A stretch of 64,000 nucleotides of DNA. It comes from Laguncularia racemosa (Eukaryota > Streptophyta > Magnoliopsida > Myrtales > Combretaceae). The position numbers and the translations under genes were made by a program. Each line of letters starts with the position of its first letter. Within the stretch, counting starts at the first letter, position 1. Shown one piece after another: positions 1-10,821 of this stretch. Where the stretch lies: NCBI GenBank assembly GCA_037954665.1, contig JBBMOL010000016.1, positions 806,001 through 870,000 on the forward strand. The letters are read 5' to 3'. A model generated the notes under the pieces. It was given only the letters and a program-made list of their open reading frames with translations. It did no database searches and was not told where the DNA came from.

Positions 1-392
1 TTTAAACTTCAAGCGGTCAAACCCCTGTCCCCATACATTTTAAAACATCTTTATGTCATATACCATAATATATAAGTTAAACATGGGAATTGACAAAATC
101 CTCCTTGCAGTTACAACTTAATTATAGATATTTTTTTTGCTCAGACTAACGGAAACTTTTCTTAATAGTTGACTCAAGCCTAGCTCATGTTTGAGATCAT
201 TTCAAACCGAACTCAAAATCATAGGCAAAACTATTGGCCTAAATAATAGGTTCTGCACCTAGCTTCTTGACTCAATTAATACCTGATAAGGATTAAGTCA
301 GGCCATTAGCAATAATAGTTGTCCACTCCCCCATTACCTAAATACCTAGAAGTGTTTCGAGAGACAAGCTTCATGTCTTTTACCTCCAACTA
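1..392. other. Unassigned flank left of element A
   Basis: AT-rich sequence before the TGTAATACC start of the A-type LTR. No ORF, domain relic or repeat shared with the rest of the window was recognised. It is probably older intergenic DNA. Confidence 0.4.
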
Positions 393-422
393 TGTAATAC
401 CTAAATTTTTATTTTATTTTTA

Positions 423-442
423 ATATATATATATATATATAT
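423..442. repeat. (AT)n microsatellite
   Basis: About ten uninterrupted AT units near the 5' end of the A LTR. They are absent from the same place in the A' LTR. Confidence 0.95.
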
Positions 443-902
443 TGTCATAAAGAGCTAAGGATAAGGAGAAGGATTTTATAAAAATCGAAGAACAATTTGG
501 ACATTCCACAAAAAAGAGTATTTAACCTTAGATGACCTAATAACCCTCTCTTTTTCACTCTCTTACAATAACAACACTAACTCTCTAAAGGGATAAGGGA
601 AACTATCGAGCTATAGGGACAATTCCAAATAAAATCAAGTAAGAAAGGTAGTGAATTGGTGATTCTTACGTGTCGAATAGATAATCTAATCAATTTTTAA
701 TCCTTGTGTAATCCAAAACTCGAAATTTGAGAAAGAATGTAACGAGAATAGGAATCAACGACTCAAGGATACAACTAGTGGAATTATTGAAGTAAGTAAT
801 CTAATTCGTGTAAATTAAATAGATAATACATGTTTTAGGGATTAAGTTAAGCTTAAGAATAAAAAGAATCGAGTTTAGGGGAATTTGGAGTGAAGAAAAT
901 AG

Positions 903-1160
903 GGTTCATGAGAAGTTACCATGAGGTACACGGCCTCCTAATACGGTTGTGTTTTGATCGTGTTGAATACAAAGCATATACCGAGAGATACATAGCCTCT
1001 CAACATAGTCGTGTTTTGACCGTGTTGAATCGAGAGATACATGGCTTACCTATACGGCTATATTCTAACCATGTTGAAGCTAAAACTCACCAAAAGATAC
1101 ACGACCTTTAACACGGTCATATACTAGCCCTTGTTGAGCTACATGGCCATGTTAAGTAAA
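903..1160. repeat. 60-bp tandem array with CACGG motifs in the A LTR
   Basis: Four or so imperfect ~60-bp units, each carrying an (ACACGG/CATGG) half-site and a (CCGTGTTG/CATGTTG) half-site plus a GAGATACA-like box. The same array, on the other strand, is at 53229-53545 in A'. A short reading frame through it is a by-product of the 60-bp period and is not taken as a gene. Confidence 0.75.
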
Positions 1161-1619
1161 GCATAATTTAATTATGTATCTATTTAACTTCTACTTAGCC
1201 TAATTTCTATAAGACCTAGATAACTAGTAAGACCTTAGAGAATTTAAATAATAGGATTAAGAAAATTAAGAATTGATATTAATCTTAGATTAAGTACCAA
1301 GAAGAGTTTGTTGATGGTGTATGGATTTCAGTTTAGCTTAAGTCCAAGACTAAAAGTGCTTAAGGCTAGGATTCAAGATACGTGTAATTTATGTGTTGAT
1401 TTGTGCTTGTTTGAGTTAGTGTATGTATTGAATTTGATATAAATGGAAGAAATGGTTTAAGTGTTTAAGTTTAATGTTGTATGTGCTTGGCTTAGCCTAG
1501 GGGCCCATGGTGGTAGATCCCTATGGGGCACCCTGATGATCCTTATGTGGCGTTATCTCTCGTGGAGTTGTTCTTGAAAATGATCTAGGTTGGATGTTGG
1601 ACTAAGTGTTTAAGTGAAC

Positions 1620-1735
1620 ATGGGTGTGTGGTCCGTAGTGGCAGTTCCCATTACCAAGTTTAAGGATTAAGGGATCATGGGTGTGGGGCCTCGTAATGGC
1701 AGTTCCCATCACCAATACATGTTCCATTGTGTTAA
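1620..1735. repeat. ~58-60-bp tandem array in the A LTR (2 clear copies)
   Basis: Two consecutive units with the core GGCAGTTCCCAT(C/T)ACCAA. The A' LTR has about four units (52560-52800) and the LTR fragment at 59052-59949 has about three (59645-59800), so copy number differs between family members. Confidence 0.7.
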
Positions 1736-2285
1736 GAGTGTTAAGGGGGTCATGAGTACTTTGTTGTTGCTTGTTGACTTAAATTGTATCATGAAACGGT
1801 ACTTATATTTAAGTACTGCATAATGCATATGATAATTGTTTATGCTTGTTCATGCATGTGTGCTTGTGTTATACGTACTGAGCATTAGCTCACCTTCGGG
1901 GAATTTTTTTTTTTTAGATATAGGTGTTGAGGGAGATGATAATGTAGAAGATAACTTGGGTTTGGGTGAACTATAGAGAGAAGAAGAAGATGATTATCAT
2001 TACTATTATGGTGATTAGAAATTGAGAGAATTCTGTTAAATGAATGTAATAGATATTATTATTTAGAGAATGTTAATTTAGAGTTTATAGACTTCCGCTA
2101 TGTTAGATGTTTAATATGGATTTATGAAATTTATTTTGAAGTTGTGGGATGTATTGAATGTCTTTATACAAGAATTACAGGACAAAAAGCTATTAGAGTG
2201 ATTTAAAGCCGTAACATGTTCATGTGAGATAAGGACATGTGGCGAGCAGTAGTACGGCTCAAGTTTCGGGGCGTTACAGCCAAGG

Positions 2286-2297
2286 TGGTATCAGAGC
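2286..2297 (+). other. Primer-binding site of element A (tRNA-iMet type)
   Basis: TGGTATCAGAGC, complementary to the 3' end of plant initiator methionine tRNA, 7 nt after the LTR. It is the start of minus-strand DNA synthesis. The leader that follows (2298-2633) has no ORF. Confidence 0.9.
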
Positions 2298-2633
2298 TTT
2301 AGGTTTATGATCCTTAAGGGCTTAAGTTTGAATCTATAGAGGATAGGTTGATGATTCGTAAGACTTAAGTTTCGATCTCTAAAGCATAGGTTGTTGATCT
2401 TGAAAATTTTAGGTAATGATCCTTAAAATTAAGCAATGATCAATTGATATAAGTTTTAAATAATAGAGTATATGAAATCTTTAGAAGAATTAAACACTTG
2501 ATCTGTAAGATAATGAGACATGAAGAGAGTGGGAAAAATATGGGACATTTACTTAATTATTTAGTTATTTTCTTATATTATTACTTTACTTGCATTTTTT
2601 TAACTGCTAAGTTATATATATGAGTAAACCTTA

Positions 2634-3054
2634 TGATGAGGATCAGCTAGCATAAACAAGGAAGGAGCCAAAATCCCATGATCCATTACATGCTATTGGA
2701 GGACCACTGACCTGAGCTAAAGTAAAGAGGATGAATGATGCCCTATAAGGACTGGTTATGGACCTATAAGCCAAGGAATCAAATTACATGAAAGGAGAAC
2801 CAACACCTATTAATGTAATTTATGTTTCAATGGAAGAAAAGGAAGGATTTGAAGTTCTAGAATAAGAAATATTATCTATTGAACCGAATAGGAAAGGGAA
2901 TTTGTGGGTTTGTTGTTATATTTTTTAGTTGTTGTTTTGGTTTGTAATTTATATTATTTAGCTGCCTACTTGGTTACATGAGGATAAGCAAACAAATAGA
3001 TTAGGCAACTTAGGTTTTCCATATTCTTGTATGACTCTATATAAGTCGTGCAAG
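2634..3054 (+). repeat. 5' LTR of element B, first part
   Basis: Matches the first ~420 bp of the 3' LTR at 26574. It contains a decayed version of the pol C-terminal peptide (a GGPLT-like stretch). It is interrupted by element C at 3055 and resumes at 11841. Confidence 0.88.
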
Positions 3055-4073
3055 TGATAGGAATCGGACTCCTACATGACCTATCACCATGGCCCGAGCT
3101 AAGGGTTTACATAACTTAGTTTTGAGAATCTTACATGAGAAACCTAATCCTGAGAAAGCTAACTTATTTTCTTCATTCCTATCTTATAATTGTTATGCAT
3201 TTTAGTAGGTTCATTTATCAATCCTACAGGGTGCCAAATCACCTATGCTTTTGAGTGAGTCAGGATCCTCATTGGGGCTCAATTCGAAAGTACCTTGAAT
3301 ACCGGCATCTTGAAGACCAATTTCTATTATATATTTTTTATTTGCGTGGACTATTTTATGTTGTAATTTCTTTTAGGACACTTTCATTTTATTTGTAATT
3401 CTCATTTAGGACCGGCCACCCTAAAAGTGGCATAGTTGTAATTTTGTGTACTTTCTAACCCTGAAGGGAGAAAGTATAAATACTTGCTTAAGTAGGGTTT
3501 TTGGGAGGCCAATTTTCAGAACAAGCACTTCACTTTCACGTGAGAGAACTTAGGGTTTCCTAGTTGAATTTCCTCTTATCAATTTCAATCCCAAGAGTTG
3601 AGATTGTGGCGAGTGCAACGCGTGAAATTGTGAGTCATATCAATTTCAAATTGTTGTGTTTTCTTTTCTTTTCTAGTGTGTAATATCTAGGGTTGAATTG
3701 GAACATTTCTTGGTTAGATTTGATTCATTATTATTCGAATTAGTGTGCTTAATTGAGTTCCTTTTATACTTGATTTCTATTCCTCTATTTTACATGTTGT
3801 TGAACCGTAAAAGCATTTGTTGTGGAAGGGTGATCACGGTTGTGCTTTGCTAAAATATTCTCGAAGTTCACTTGATATTTCAAGTTTAATTAGTGTGTAT
3901 TGAGGGATTTGATTCATTGTGGTGGAATTGTTCATTATTTATTGACTTTGGATCTCATTACACCCATTAGGAATCACGTAAATTCTTAGCTTGTTGAACC
4001 GAAATTGTTTGATTGCATTTAGGGTTAGTTTTTGTTCCATTTGATTGTGCTTAATCCCCTTTTAGGCACATCA
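3055..4073 (+). repeat. 5' LTR of element C
   Basis: 1019 bp from TGATAGGAATC to GGCACATCA. It is the reference type for the many ~1 kb LTRs in the window. The U3 begins with the conserved pol-tail peptide region (PITMAR-like, decayed). A TATA box sits near 3475. Confidence 0.9.
3470..3487 (+). promoter_or_regulatory. LTR TATA box of element C
   Basis: TATAAATA at 3475-3482 within an inverted repeat whose family consensus is GCAAGTATAAATACTTGC. The motif recurs at the same relative place in nearly every ~1 kb LTR here, which supports a promoter role. The transcription start is not mapped. Confidence 0.65.
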
Positions 4074-4079
4074 TCTTTT

Positions 4080-4091
4080 TGGTATCAGAGC
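4080..4091 (+). other. Primer-binding site of element C
   Basis: TGGTATCAGAGC, 6 nt after the LTR, complementary to initiator methionine tRNA. Confidence 0.9.
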
Positions 4092-5255
4092 TTATGGTTG
4101 TGAGAAGGGTTATTTGATTTTGAATTTCGGAAATTTAGGGTTTATGTTCTTACATCTTCAATTCCAAAATTGGGAGTAAATTGAAATTGTTGTTATAGTT
4201 GTTTGAAGTGGCGTGAATTTTCTTGAGTAGAAGTTGAATTTGCTGCATGTTGGAGTGAGTTTTGATTACTTGTTAAAGCTTCTATGTTGTGGACTTCACC
4301 GTGGAGGAAGAGGAAAGTAGTGCATTTTGAATGCAATTGTGTAGGGAGAAAAATTGTGATCCTTACATTGTTTGTTTCGGAAAATTAGAGGTGTAATTGA
4401 GCATTTCCAAATTGGATTAGTGTGGAAGAATTGGAAATTATTTGATTTTCAAAACAAACATTAAGATTGAAGAAGTTAATGTATGGTTATTTGAATTTGA
4501 AAATTACTTCTTATCAATTGTGGAAGGGTTACAATTGTGAAGTGGAATTGTGTAGTGCTTGCATTTTCAGAAATTGGAGGAATCACAATTGTCATTTTCA
4601 GATTTGAAACAGAATTGAAGTGTACATTAAGAAGTCAATGTTAAATTTCAAAACACACATTAATTCATAGTTAATTGTGTGTCATTTGAATTTGAAATAG
4701 CTTTTTACCATTTGTGGAATCTTGCACTTATTGAGCTCATTTTGAATTTGAAATTTGAGTTGCCTTTGTTGTTAAAGTTATGGTTTGCAATTTGAATAGA
4801 AGTGTAGAAGAGTGTGTATGTGTGTGCTGCAACGTGTGTATGAGGTGTTGTGTTTTGTAAAATTTAGTGAAAAGTATGTGCATTTAGCGTAGGTTTTGGT
4901 GTGTGTAAAATAGAGAATTGTTGTTGGTGGCATGAATTGGTGGAACTGTGAGTAAGAGTAGTAGCATGGCAGTAGATTTTGATTATTTTGTATTTGTTGA
5001 AGTGCTATACATTGTGGTTGATTGTAGTGTGAAATCAAAATAAGAAAAGGAAGGTTGAGTAATAGAATTTAAAATTCAAATAAATCATTAAAGTGTGAAA
5101 GTAATTGAACTAGTTACTTAAGCACTTAGAGTTGAATTTAAATTCTATCTACTTAAGAGTAGTTGTGTGTGAGTACTTCATTTATGATGTAGTTGTGTAC
5201 TTGAGCCGTGGAAGGTGTAAGGATTATTATTTTGGTGTTGAATTTAAACACAACA
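4092..5255 (+). other. Long untranslated leader of element C
   Basis: About 1.16 kb with no credible ORF on the plus strand. Homologous leaders occur in F (15187-16403), H (20794-22033, minus) and J (45838-46791). It is rich in ATTTGAATTTGAAAT-like palindromes. A minus-strand 86-residue frame (4778-5038) has biased composition and is not supported. Confidence 0.6.
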
Positions 5256-5678
5256 ATGTCTAGTGAGATGTTTCAATATGCTATTGTGTTGCGCCGAACA
5301 TTGACTACATTTGCTACTAAGGATGAAGAACAAAGGAAAAACTTGTTCCATACTTCTTTTAGGGTACAAGGAAATTTGTGTGTCCTTATAGTTGATGGTG
5401 GTAGTTGTATCAATGTAGTAGCCGCATCGTTAGTATCAAAGCTAAGACTTACCACCACTCCACATCCTAAACCATATAAATTGTATTGGTTTAGTGATCT
5501 AGAGAGTTTGCATGTGGCCCAAAGAGCTAGGGTACCATTCAGTGTAGGGGATAAATATTGTGATGAGATTGAGTGTGATATCTTGCCTATGTGTGCATCC
5601 CATATATTGCTTGGCAGAACTTGGTTATATGACAAGAGGGTCTTGCATGATGGCTTCAGGAATACTTATGTGTTCTAG
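5256..5678 (+). pseudogene. Element C retropepsin-type protease, fused to the gag start codon
   Basis: A frame of about 140 residues starting MSSE at 5256, in the AACAATG context where F and J start gag. It passes directly into protease: (F)HTSFRVQGNLC, then VDGGSCINVV (D-G-G replacing the usual D-S/T-G), then HILLGRTWLYD near the end. Retropepsins process the Gag-Pol polyprotein. The frame is open to a stop at 5676. The linker 5679-5936 has several stops. Element H has the same MSSE-to-protease fusion. The first methionine of the longer frame (5208) lies in the leader and is less likely to be the start. Confidence 0.75.
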
Positions 5679-5936
5679 AAGGAGGGCAAACATGTTATTC
5701 TGAATCCGATATCACCTTCAGAGGTCCAACAGGTTCAGCAACAGATCAGTAGGCCATTAAAGGTTAAAAGGGCTTCAGTATAGTGTAATGATTATGAGGA
5801 AAAGAAGGTATTATTGATGGGATAGGGTGAAATGGAGAGGCTAGTTACAGAAGAGACTCTAGTATACTTGCTTCAGCTGAGATGTGCACTAGGGGTGTAG
5901 GAACCATAGTCTCTACCTTTAGCAGTTTCTTAGGTA

Positions 5937-6559
5937 TTGAATGGATATACTAACATTTTTCCTAATGATTTGCCAGTAGGGTTACCACCTTTGAGAGGGA
6001 TAGAGCATGTTATCGATCTTATGCCCAGTTCAGTATTACGGAACCGACCTGCATATCACATGAATCCTGAGGATGCTAGGGAATTGAAGCGCCAGGTAGA
6101 TGAGTTAGTTGAGCGGGAGTTTGTTAGAGAGAGTCTCAACCCATGTGCTGTTCCCACCCTTTTTTTTCTAAGAAAGATGGTACTTGGAGAATGTGTATCG
6201 ATAGCAGAGCCATCAATAAAATCACCATCAAATACAAGTATCCTATTCTTACATTTGATGATATGTTAGATGAGCTACATGGTTCACAAGTTTTCTCTAA
6301 AGTAGATCTTAAAAGCGGATATCATCAAATTCGGATGAGAGAGGGGGACGAATGGAAAACCGCTTTCAAAACACGTCATGGACTGTATGAGTGGTTGGTT
6401 ATGCCCTTTGGTTTGACTAATGCTCTTAATACATTTATGAGGCTGATGAATCATATACTGAAAGAATTTCTAGGAAAATTTATTATTTTTTATTTTGATG
6501 ATATTCTGGTCTATAGCAAAAACCTAGAACAACATGTGGAGCATCTTCGAGTAGTATTC
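5937..6559 (+). pseudogene. Element C reverse transcriptase (N-terminal and palm)
   Basis: The frame from 5937 carries GLPPLRGIEHVIDL and the start of RT. A frameshift near 6150 moves the reading to the frame with SKKDGTWRMCIDSRAIN, LKSGYHQIRM, VMPFGLTNAL and the catalytic YFDDILVYSK. RT copies the element RNA into DNA. The domain is cut at 6559 by a solo LTR; the remainder resumes at 7572. The catalytic FDD is intact but the frameshift and the insertion disable it. Confidence 0.85.
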
Positions 6560-7566
6560 TGATGTGCCTAATCACACTTTAAAGCACATTCAAAAGACTT
6601 AAGAAAAGATATCTCAAGCCTAGGCAAAATCGGATCCCAAAAAGGCACCTTTCTAATGAACCCTAATGTTGAAATGATGAAATTCAATCAACCAATGAAA
6701 TAATATGAATACCACGATGGAAAGGGTTTCTAATAACACTCTAATATCATATAATCCATGCAAATGAAGCCTCAATTGATAAAGAAAACCGTAAAGGAAG
6801 ATCCCTTTTCCAAATGGTGAAAATTCACGCTAGTAAAGAAATCCTTAATGATGAATTGAATCAACTTGATAATTCTTTCAAATAATCAAATGAATTCATG
6901 TACAATAAGATTTAAATCTGACCAAGAATGTTCTAATCCAACCCTAGATATTACACACTAGAGAAGAAAAAGAAAACACAACAAGTAGGAATTGATATGA
7001 CTCACAAATTCCAATTGTTGCACTCGCCACAATTTCAAGTCTTGGAATTGAAATTGATAAGAGTTGGAACCAAGGTATGAACCCTAATTCACACGTGAAA
7101 GGAGGTGTATGTTCTGCAAAAATAATCTCCCTAAACCCTCTCTTAAGCAAGTATTTATACTTGCTACTTCTAGGGTTAAAAAGTGCTCAAAATTACAAGT
7201 TTGCCACTTTTAAGGTGGCTAACCCTAAATGAAAGTTACATGGAAATAAAAGTGTCCCAAAACCAAAATACAACCAAAATAGTTCAATAAACATTTACAA
7301 GATACAAAATAACATAAATCTTCATGATCCAATGCCTCAGAATAGAGAACAATCGCAGCTGGCCTTTGATTGTTACCCAGAAAAATGTCTTGTGTCCAAC
7401 TGAAGTTGTAGGACATTTTGGCATCCCATGGAGATATATAATTGTACCTGTAAGATTATTCTCAAAGTTTATTAGAAATAAAAACATAAGATAAAAGATG
7501 AGCAATTTGGTCAATTATCCAGATTGGGTTCTGAAAAGGTTGACAGTGCCAGAATTTTTCCCATCA
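6560..7566 (-). mobile_element. Solo LTR inserted in the RT of element C
   Basis: 1007 bp on the minus strand, TGATGTGCC...CCCATCA on the plus strand. Exact duplication TATTC at 6555-6559 and 7567-7571. The RT frame continues across the site in register when the insert is ignored. It is of the TGATGGGAA type, like the LTRs of F. The palindromic TATA is at 7147-7164. Confidence 0.92.
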
Positions 7567-7571
7567 TATTC

Positions 7572-8330
7572 TCAGTATTAAGGGCACAATAGCTATTTGC
7601 AAATCTCCAGAAGTGTCATTTTTACCAAACTGAGTTAACATTTTTAGGTTTTGTTATATCTGGTTCAGGTGTTAGGGTGGATGAGGAGAAAGTGAGGGCA
7701 ATTAGGGAATGGCTAACACCCACCATAGTTACTGAGGTAAGAAGTTTTCATGGACTTGTATCCTTTTATAGACACTTTGTCCATAACTTTAGTAGTATTG
7801 TCAGTCCTCTTACAGAACTGACTAAAAAGAATGTACCTTTAATCTGGAGTAAAAAGGGCCTAGAGGAGTTTTGAAGAGGTAAAAGAAAAACTCACTTGTG
7901 CTCCATTATTGACTTTACTTGATTTTAACAAAGTTTTTGAGTTGGAATGTGATGCTTTTGGGATAGGAATTGGAGCTGTACTAATGTAGGAAAAGAGACC
8001 CATAGTATATTCTGGTGAGAAGTTGAGTGGTGTAACTTTAAACTATTCTATATATGATAAAGAATTTTATTCCTTAGTAAGGGCTCTCATGACGTGGCAG
8101 CATTATCTCCTCCCAAGAGAGTTTATTATTTGTACAGATCATGAATCTTTGAAACATTTCAGGGGACAACAGAATTTGTCTAAATGCCAAGCTATGTAGG
8201 TGGAGTTTTTGGAGGGTTTTTCTTATGTGATAAAGTACAAGAAAGGTAATCAGAATATTGTTGCTGACGCTTTATCATGACGATATGTACTTATCACTTC
8301 TCTTCTGTCAAAACTATTGGGTTTTGAATT
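7572..8330 (+). pseudogene. Element C RT connection and RNase H
   Basis: Begins with LFANLQKC and LTFLGFVISG of the RT thumb, then VDEEKVRAIREW. RNase H follows with its four acidic positions visible: ELECDAFG, YDKEFYSLVRAL, CTDHESLKHF and NIVADALS. It removes the RNA strand of the hybrid during reverse transcription. In-frame stops near 7587, 7987, 8197 and 8277 and a frameshift near 7870 inactivate it. Confidence 0.83.
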
Positions 8331-9184
8331 ATTGAAAGAACAGTATATATGTGATGAGGAATTCAAAACCGTTATGGAGAGGTGTTATGGGGGCAAGATG
8401 CATGATGGTTATTGCATGATTGAGGGGTTTCTGTATAAATTAGGAAAACTATGTATTCCTTTTGGATCTGTGAGGGAGTTATTGGTGAGGGAAGCATATG
8501 CAGGTGGATTGTCTGGACACTTTGGTGAGAAGAGAACCCTAGCCATATTGAGAGAGAATTTCTATTGGAAGGGTATGATAAAGGATGTCCATAGGGTATT
8601 AGAAAAGTATGGTATTTGTAAGAGAGCTAAAGGGAAGAAAGGAGTACAGGGTGAGTACATAAATTTGCCTATACCAGATAAACCATAGACTGATATCAGT
8701 ATGGATTTTGTGTTGGGGTTACCTAGAACACAAAGGAGAAAAGACTCTGTTATGGTGGTTGTTGATAGGTTCAGTAAAATGTCACATTTTGTGCCTTGTC
8801 ACAAAATAGATGATGCCCTTTTTATTACTAACATTTTTGTGCAGGAAATTGTCAAATTACATGGAGTCCCACATAGCATAGTGTCAGATAGAGATACTAA
8901 GTTTCTTAGTTTCTTTTGGAAGACAATATGGAAAAGACTAGGTAGTAAATTTATGTATAATACCTCTTGGCATCCACAAACAGATGGACAAATAGAAGTT
9001 GTCAGCCGTACGCTTGGGATTCTACTCAGAGCAATAGTTGGCAAGAATCTTACTGATTGGGACTTGTGTCTTCCTATTGTTGAGTTCGCTTACAATAGGT
9101 CTACTCATAGTTCCACCAGTAAGTCTCCCTTTGAAGTTGTTTATGGCTATAATCCTTCTATTCCATTGGATTTTATAGCAAGAC
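8317..9184 (+). pseudogene. Element C integrase, N-terminal and catalytic core
   Basis: The zinc-binding region has GGLSGHFG and ICKRAKG, but the first His and the first Cys of the HHCC set are replaced by Tyr. The catalytic triad D-D-E is visible in SMDFVLGLP, VSDRDTKF and HPQTDGQIEVV. Integrase inserts the DNA copy into the genome. One stop lies near 8686. It is interrupted at 9184 by an extended LTR and continues at 10417. Confidence 0.87.
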
Positions 9185-10416
9185 TGATAGGAATCAAAAT
9201 CCGATAAGACTTATCATTGGGGCAAGAACTAAAGGATTTCGAATCTTGGCGATGAGGGCCCATTTTGAGCAAATCAACCCTGAAATTATTTGTTTACTAA
9301 CCTCTTTTATCTTATTCATGTATTATATATTCCAACAGGCACATTTATCATATTTTATAGGGCGATGGATAAACTCACTCAGACTCAGCTTATGGGTTAT
9401 CCATGGACCGATTTGAACTGGCGATGAGCTAGGCTGATGAATCTTATGGAAGAGCTAGCATGATGAAGACTATTTTCTTTTATTTTGTAATTGTTATTTG
9501 GACTATTTTATATTGTATTTTCTTTTGGGACATTTCCATTTTGATTGTAATTTCCATTTAGGACCGGCCAACTTAAAAGTAGCATAGTTGTAATTTTTGT
9601 GCATTTTCTAACCCTAAAGGGAGCAAGTATAAATACTTGCTTATAGTAGGGTTTAAGGAGGCCAAAATTTCATAATACACTTCACATTTTCGTGAGAGGG
9701 CTTAGGGTTTCCTTAGATCCAATTTCTCTTATCAATTTCAATTTCCAAGAGTTGAGATTGTGGCGAGTGCAACATCCATTTCAATTGTGAGTAATATCAA
9801 TTCCTTCTTTGTTGTGTTTCCTTTTCATCACTAGTAAGTCATATTTAGGGTTGATTTGGATGTTCTTGGTCAGATTTTTTATTGCAATTGTGATCAATTA
9901 TCTTGTTATAAGATTGAATGTTTTAGTATTTGTTATCATCATCAATATTTGAATCATTTGTGACGCGATTGGTTATTGTTGGAAGGGGAAAAATCACGGC
10001 ATTAGATCTAGTCTTCTTGGTGTAATTCACGTGGAATTCTTGTGATTGCTGTTTTATTGGAGAATATTATCATTGTTGGATTGTTAATTGCAATTTTGAA
10101 CCTTCAGATTTCATTAAATCTCCATTAGGGTTCACGCAATTCATGATCCTATTGAACTGGTTTTTATTTGTGAATTGAAGTTGTTTCTTTGATTCATTTG
10201 TATGTGCTTAACTTTGGCTTTGAGCACATCATCTTTTGGTATCAGAGTAATCTAATTTGGATACTTAAGATTGATTATATCCTCGTTGGAAGAATTGGTT
10301 ATAAACATTGAGATTTGATACCATTGTTCATGTGATTAAGACTAGTTTGATTGACATTACTTGTTTGTCTTTCAAATTGGTTTTGTATGTGCTTTATCTT
10401 GGTTTTAGGCACATCA
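9185..10416 (+). mobile_element. Extended LTR (LTR + PBS + leader + LTR end) inserted in integrase of C
   Basis: Flanked by exact AAGAC duplications (9180-9184, 10417-10421). The LTR proper is 9185-10231, followed by a PBS (10237-10248, last base changed), ~70 bp of leader and ~110 bp resembling the 3' end of an LTR, ending GGCACATCA. The same tail, with the same join, occurs at 38030-38203 on the minus strand. U3 carries the RPI-x-R-x-R-x-K-type peptide region. TATA palindrome 9623-9640. Confidence 0.85.
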
Positions 10417-10821
10417 AAGACCAGCAACAAAGGAAAAGAATCTTAGTGGAGTTGACCGAGCCAGGCAAATTTAGCATATTCATGATAAAACAACTGAATG
10501 CCTTCAGAAGACCCAGGAACAACAGAGAATCAAGGGAAACAGAGACAGAAGAACTCATCTTTATAATCTAGGTGACTTAGTCTGGATTAATCTTAGCAAG
10601 GACAGGTTTCCACATAAGAAGTCACATAAGCTGTCTCCCAGATCAGACAAACCATTCAGGGTTTTAAAGCGCATTAACAACAATGCCTTCCGGATAGAGT
10701 TACCAGGAGAGTATGGAGTATCAGCGACCTTTAATGTTGCAGATCTATCACCATACTTACCAAACGACATGCATGAAGACCTATCAGATTTGAGGGCAAA
10801 TCTTCCAGAAACCCGAGGAGA
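10417..10821 (+). pseudogene. Element C integrase C-terminal domain
   Basis: Continues the integrase after the insertion: LGDLVWINLSKDRFP, KLSPRSDKPFRVLKRINNNA, IELPGEYGVSATFNV, ADLSPYLP and finally DLRANLPETRGD at the LTR border. This is the GPY/F-type DNA-binding end of gypsy integrases. The frame shifts near 10480 and again near 10560. No separate chromodomain was recognised. The purine-rich end next to the LTR (CCCGAGGAGA) is the likely polypurine tract. Confidence 0.8.

Larger units (their letters stand above)
393..2278 (+). repeat. 5' LTR of element A (1.9 kb)
   Basis: Starts TGTAATACC and ends GGCGTTACA, giving imperfect terminal inverted repeats. It is followed after 7 nt by an iMet-type PBS. 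The LTR of A' (52000-54074, reverse strand) matches along its length. Internal features include a (TA)n run, a 60-bp tandem array (about 903-1160) and a second array near 1620-1735. Confidence 0.85.

Noticed and set aside
890..1111. 73-residue plus-strand frame with repeated HGLLIRL-like phrases
   Set aside because: It is a reading of the 60-bp tandem array in an LTR; no start context, no conserved protein, and it is broken in the A' copy on the matching strand.
4778..5038. 86-residue minus-strand frame
   Set aside because: Antisense to the C leader, with biased composition (Tyr, His, Thr, Asn) from AT-rich DNA.
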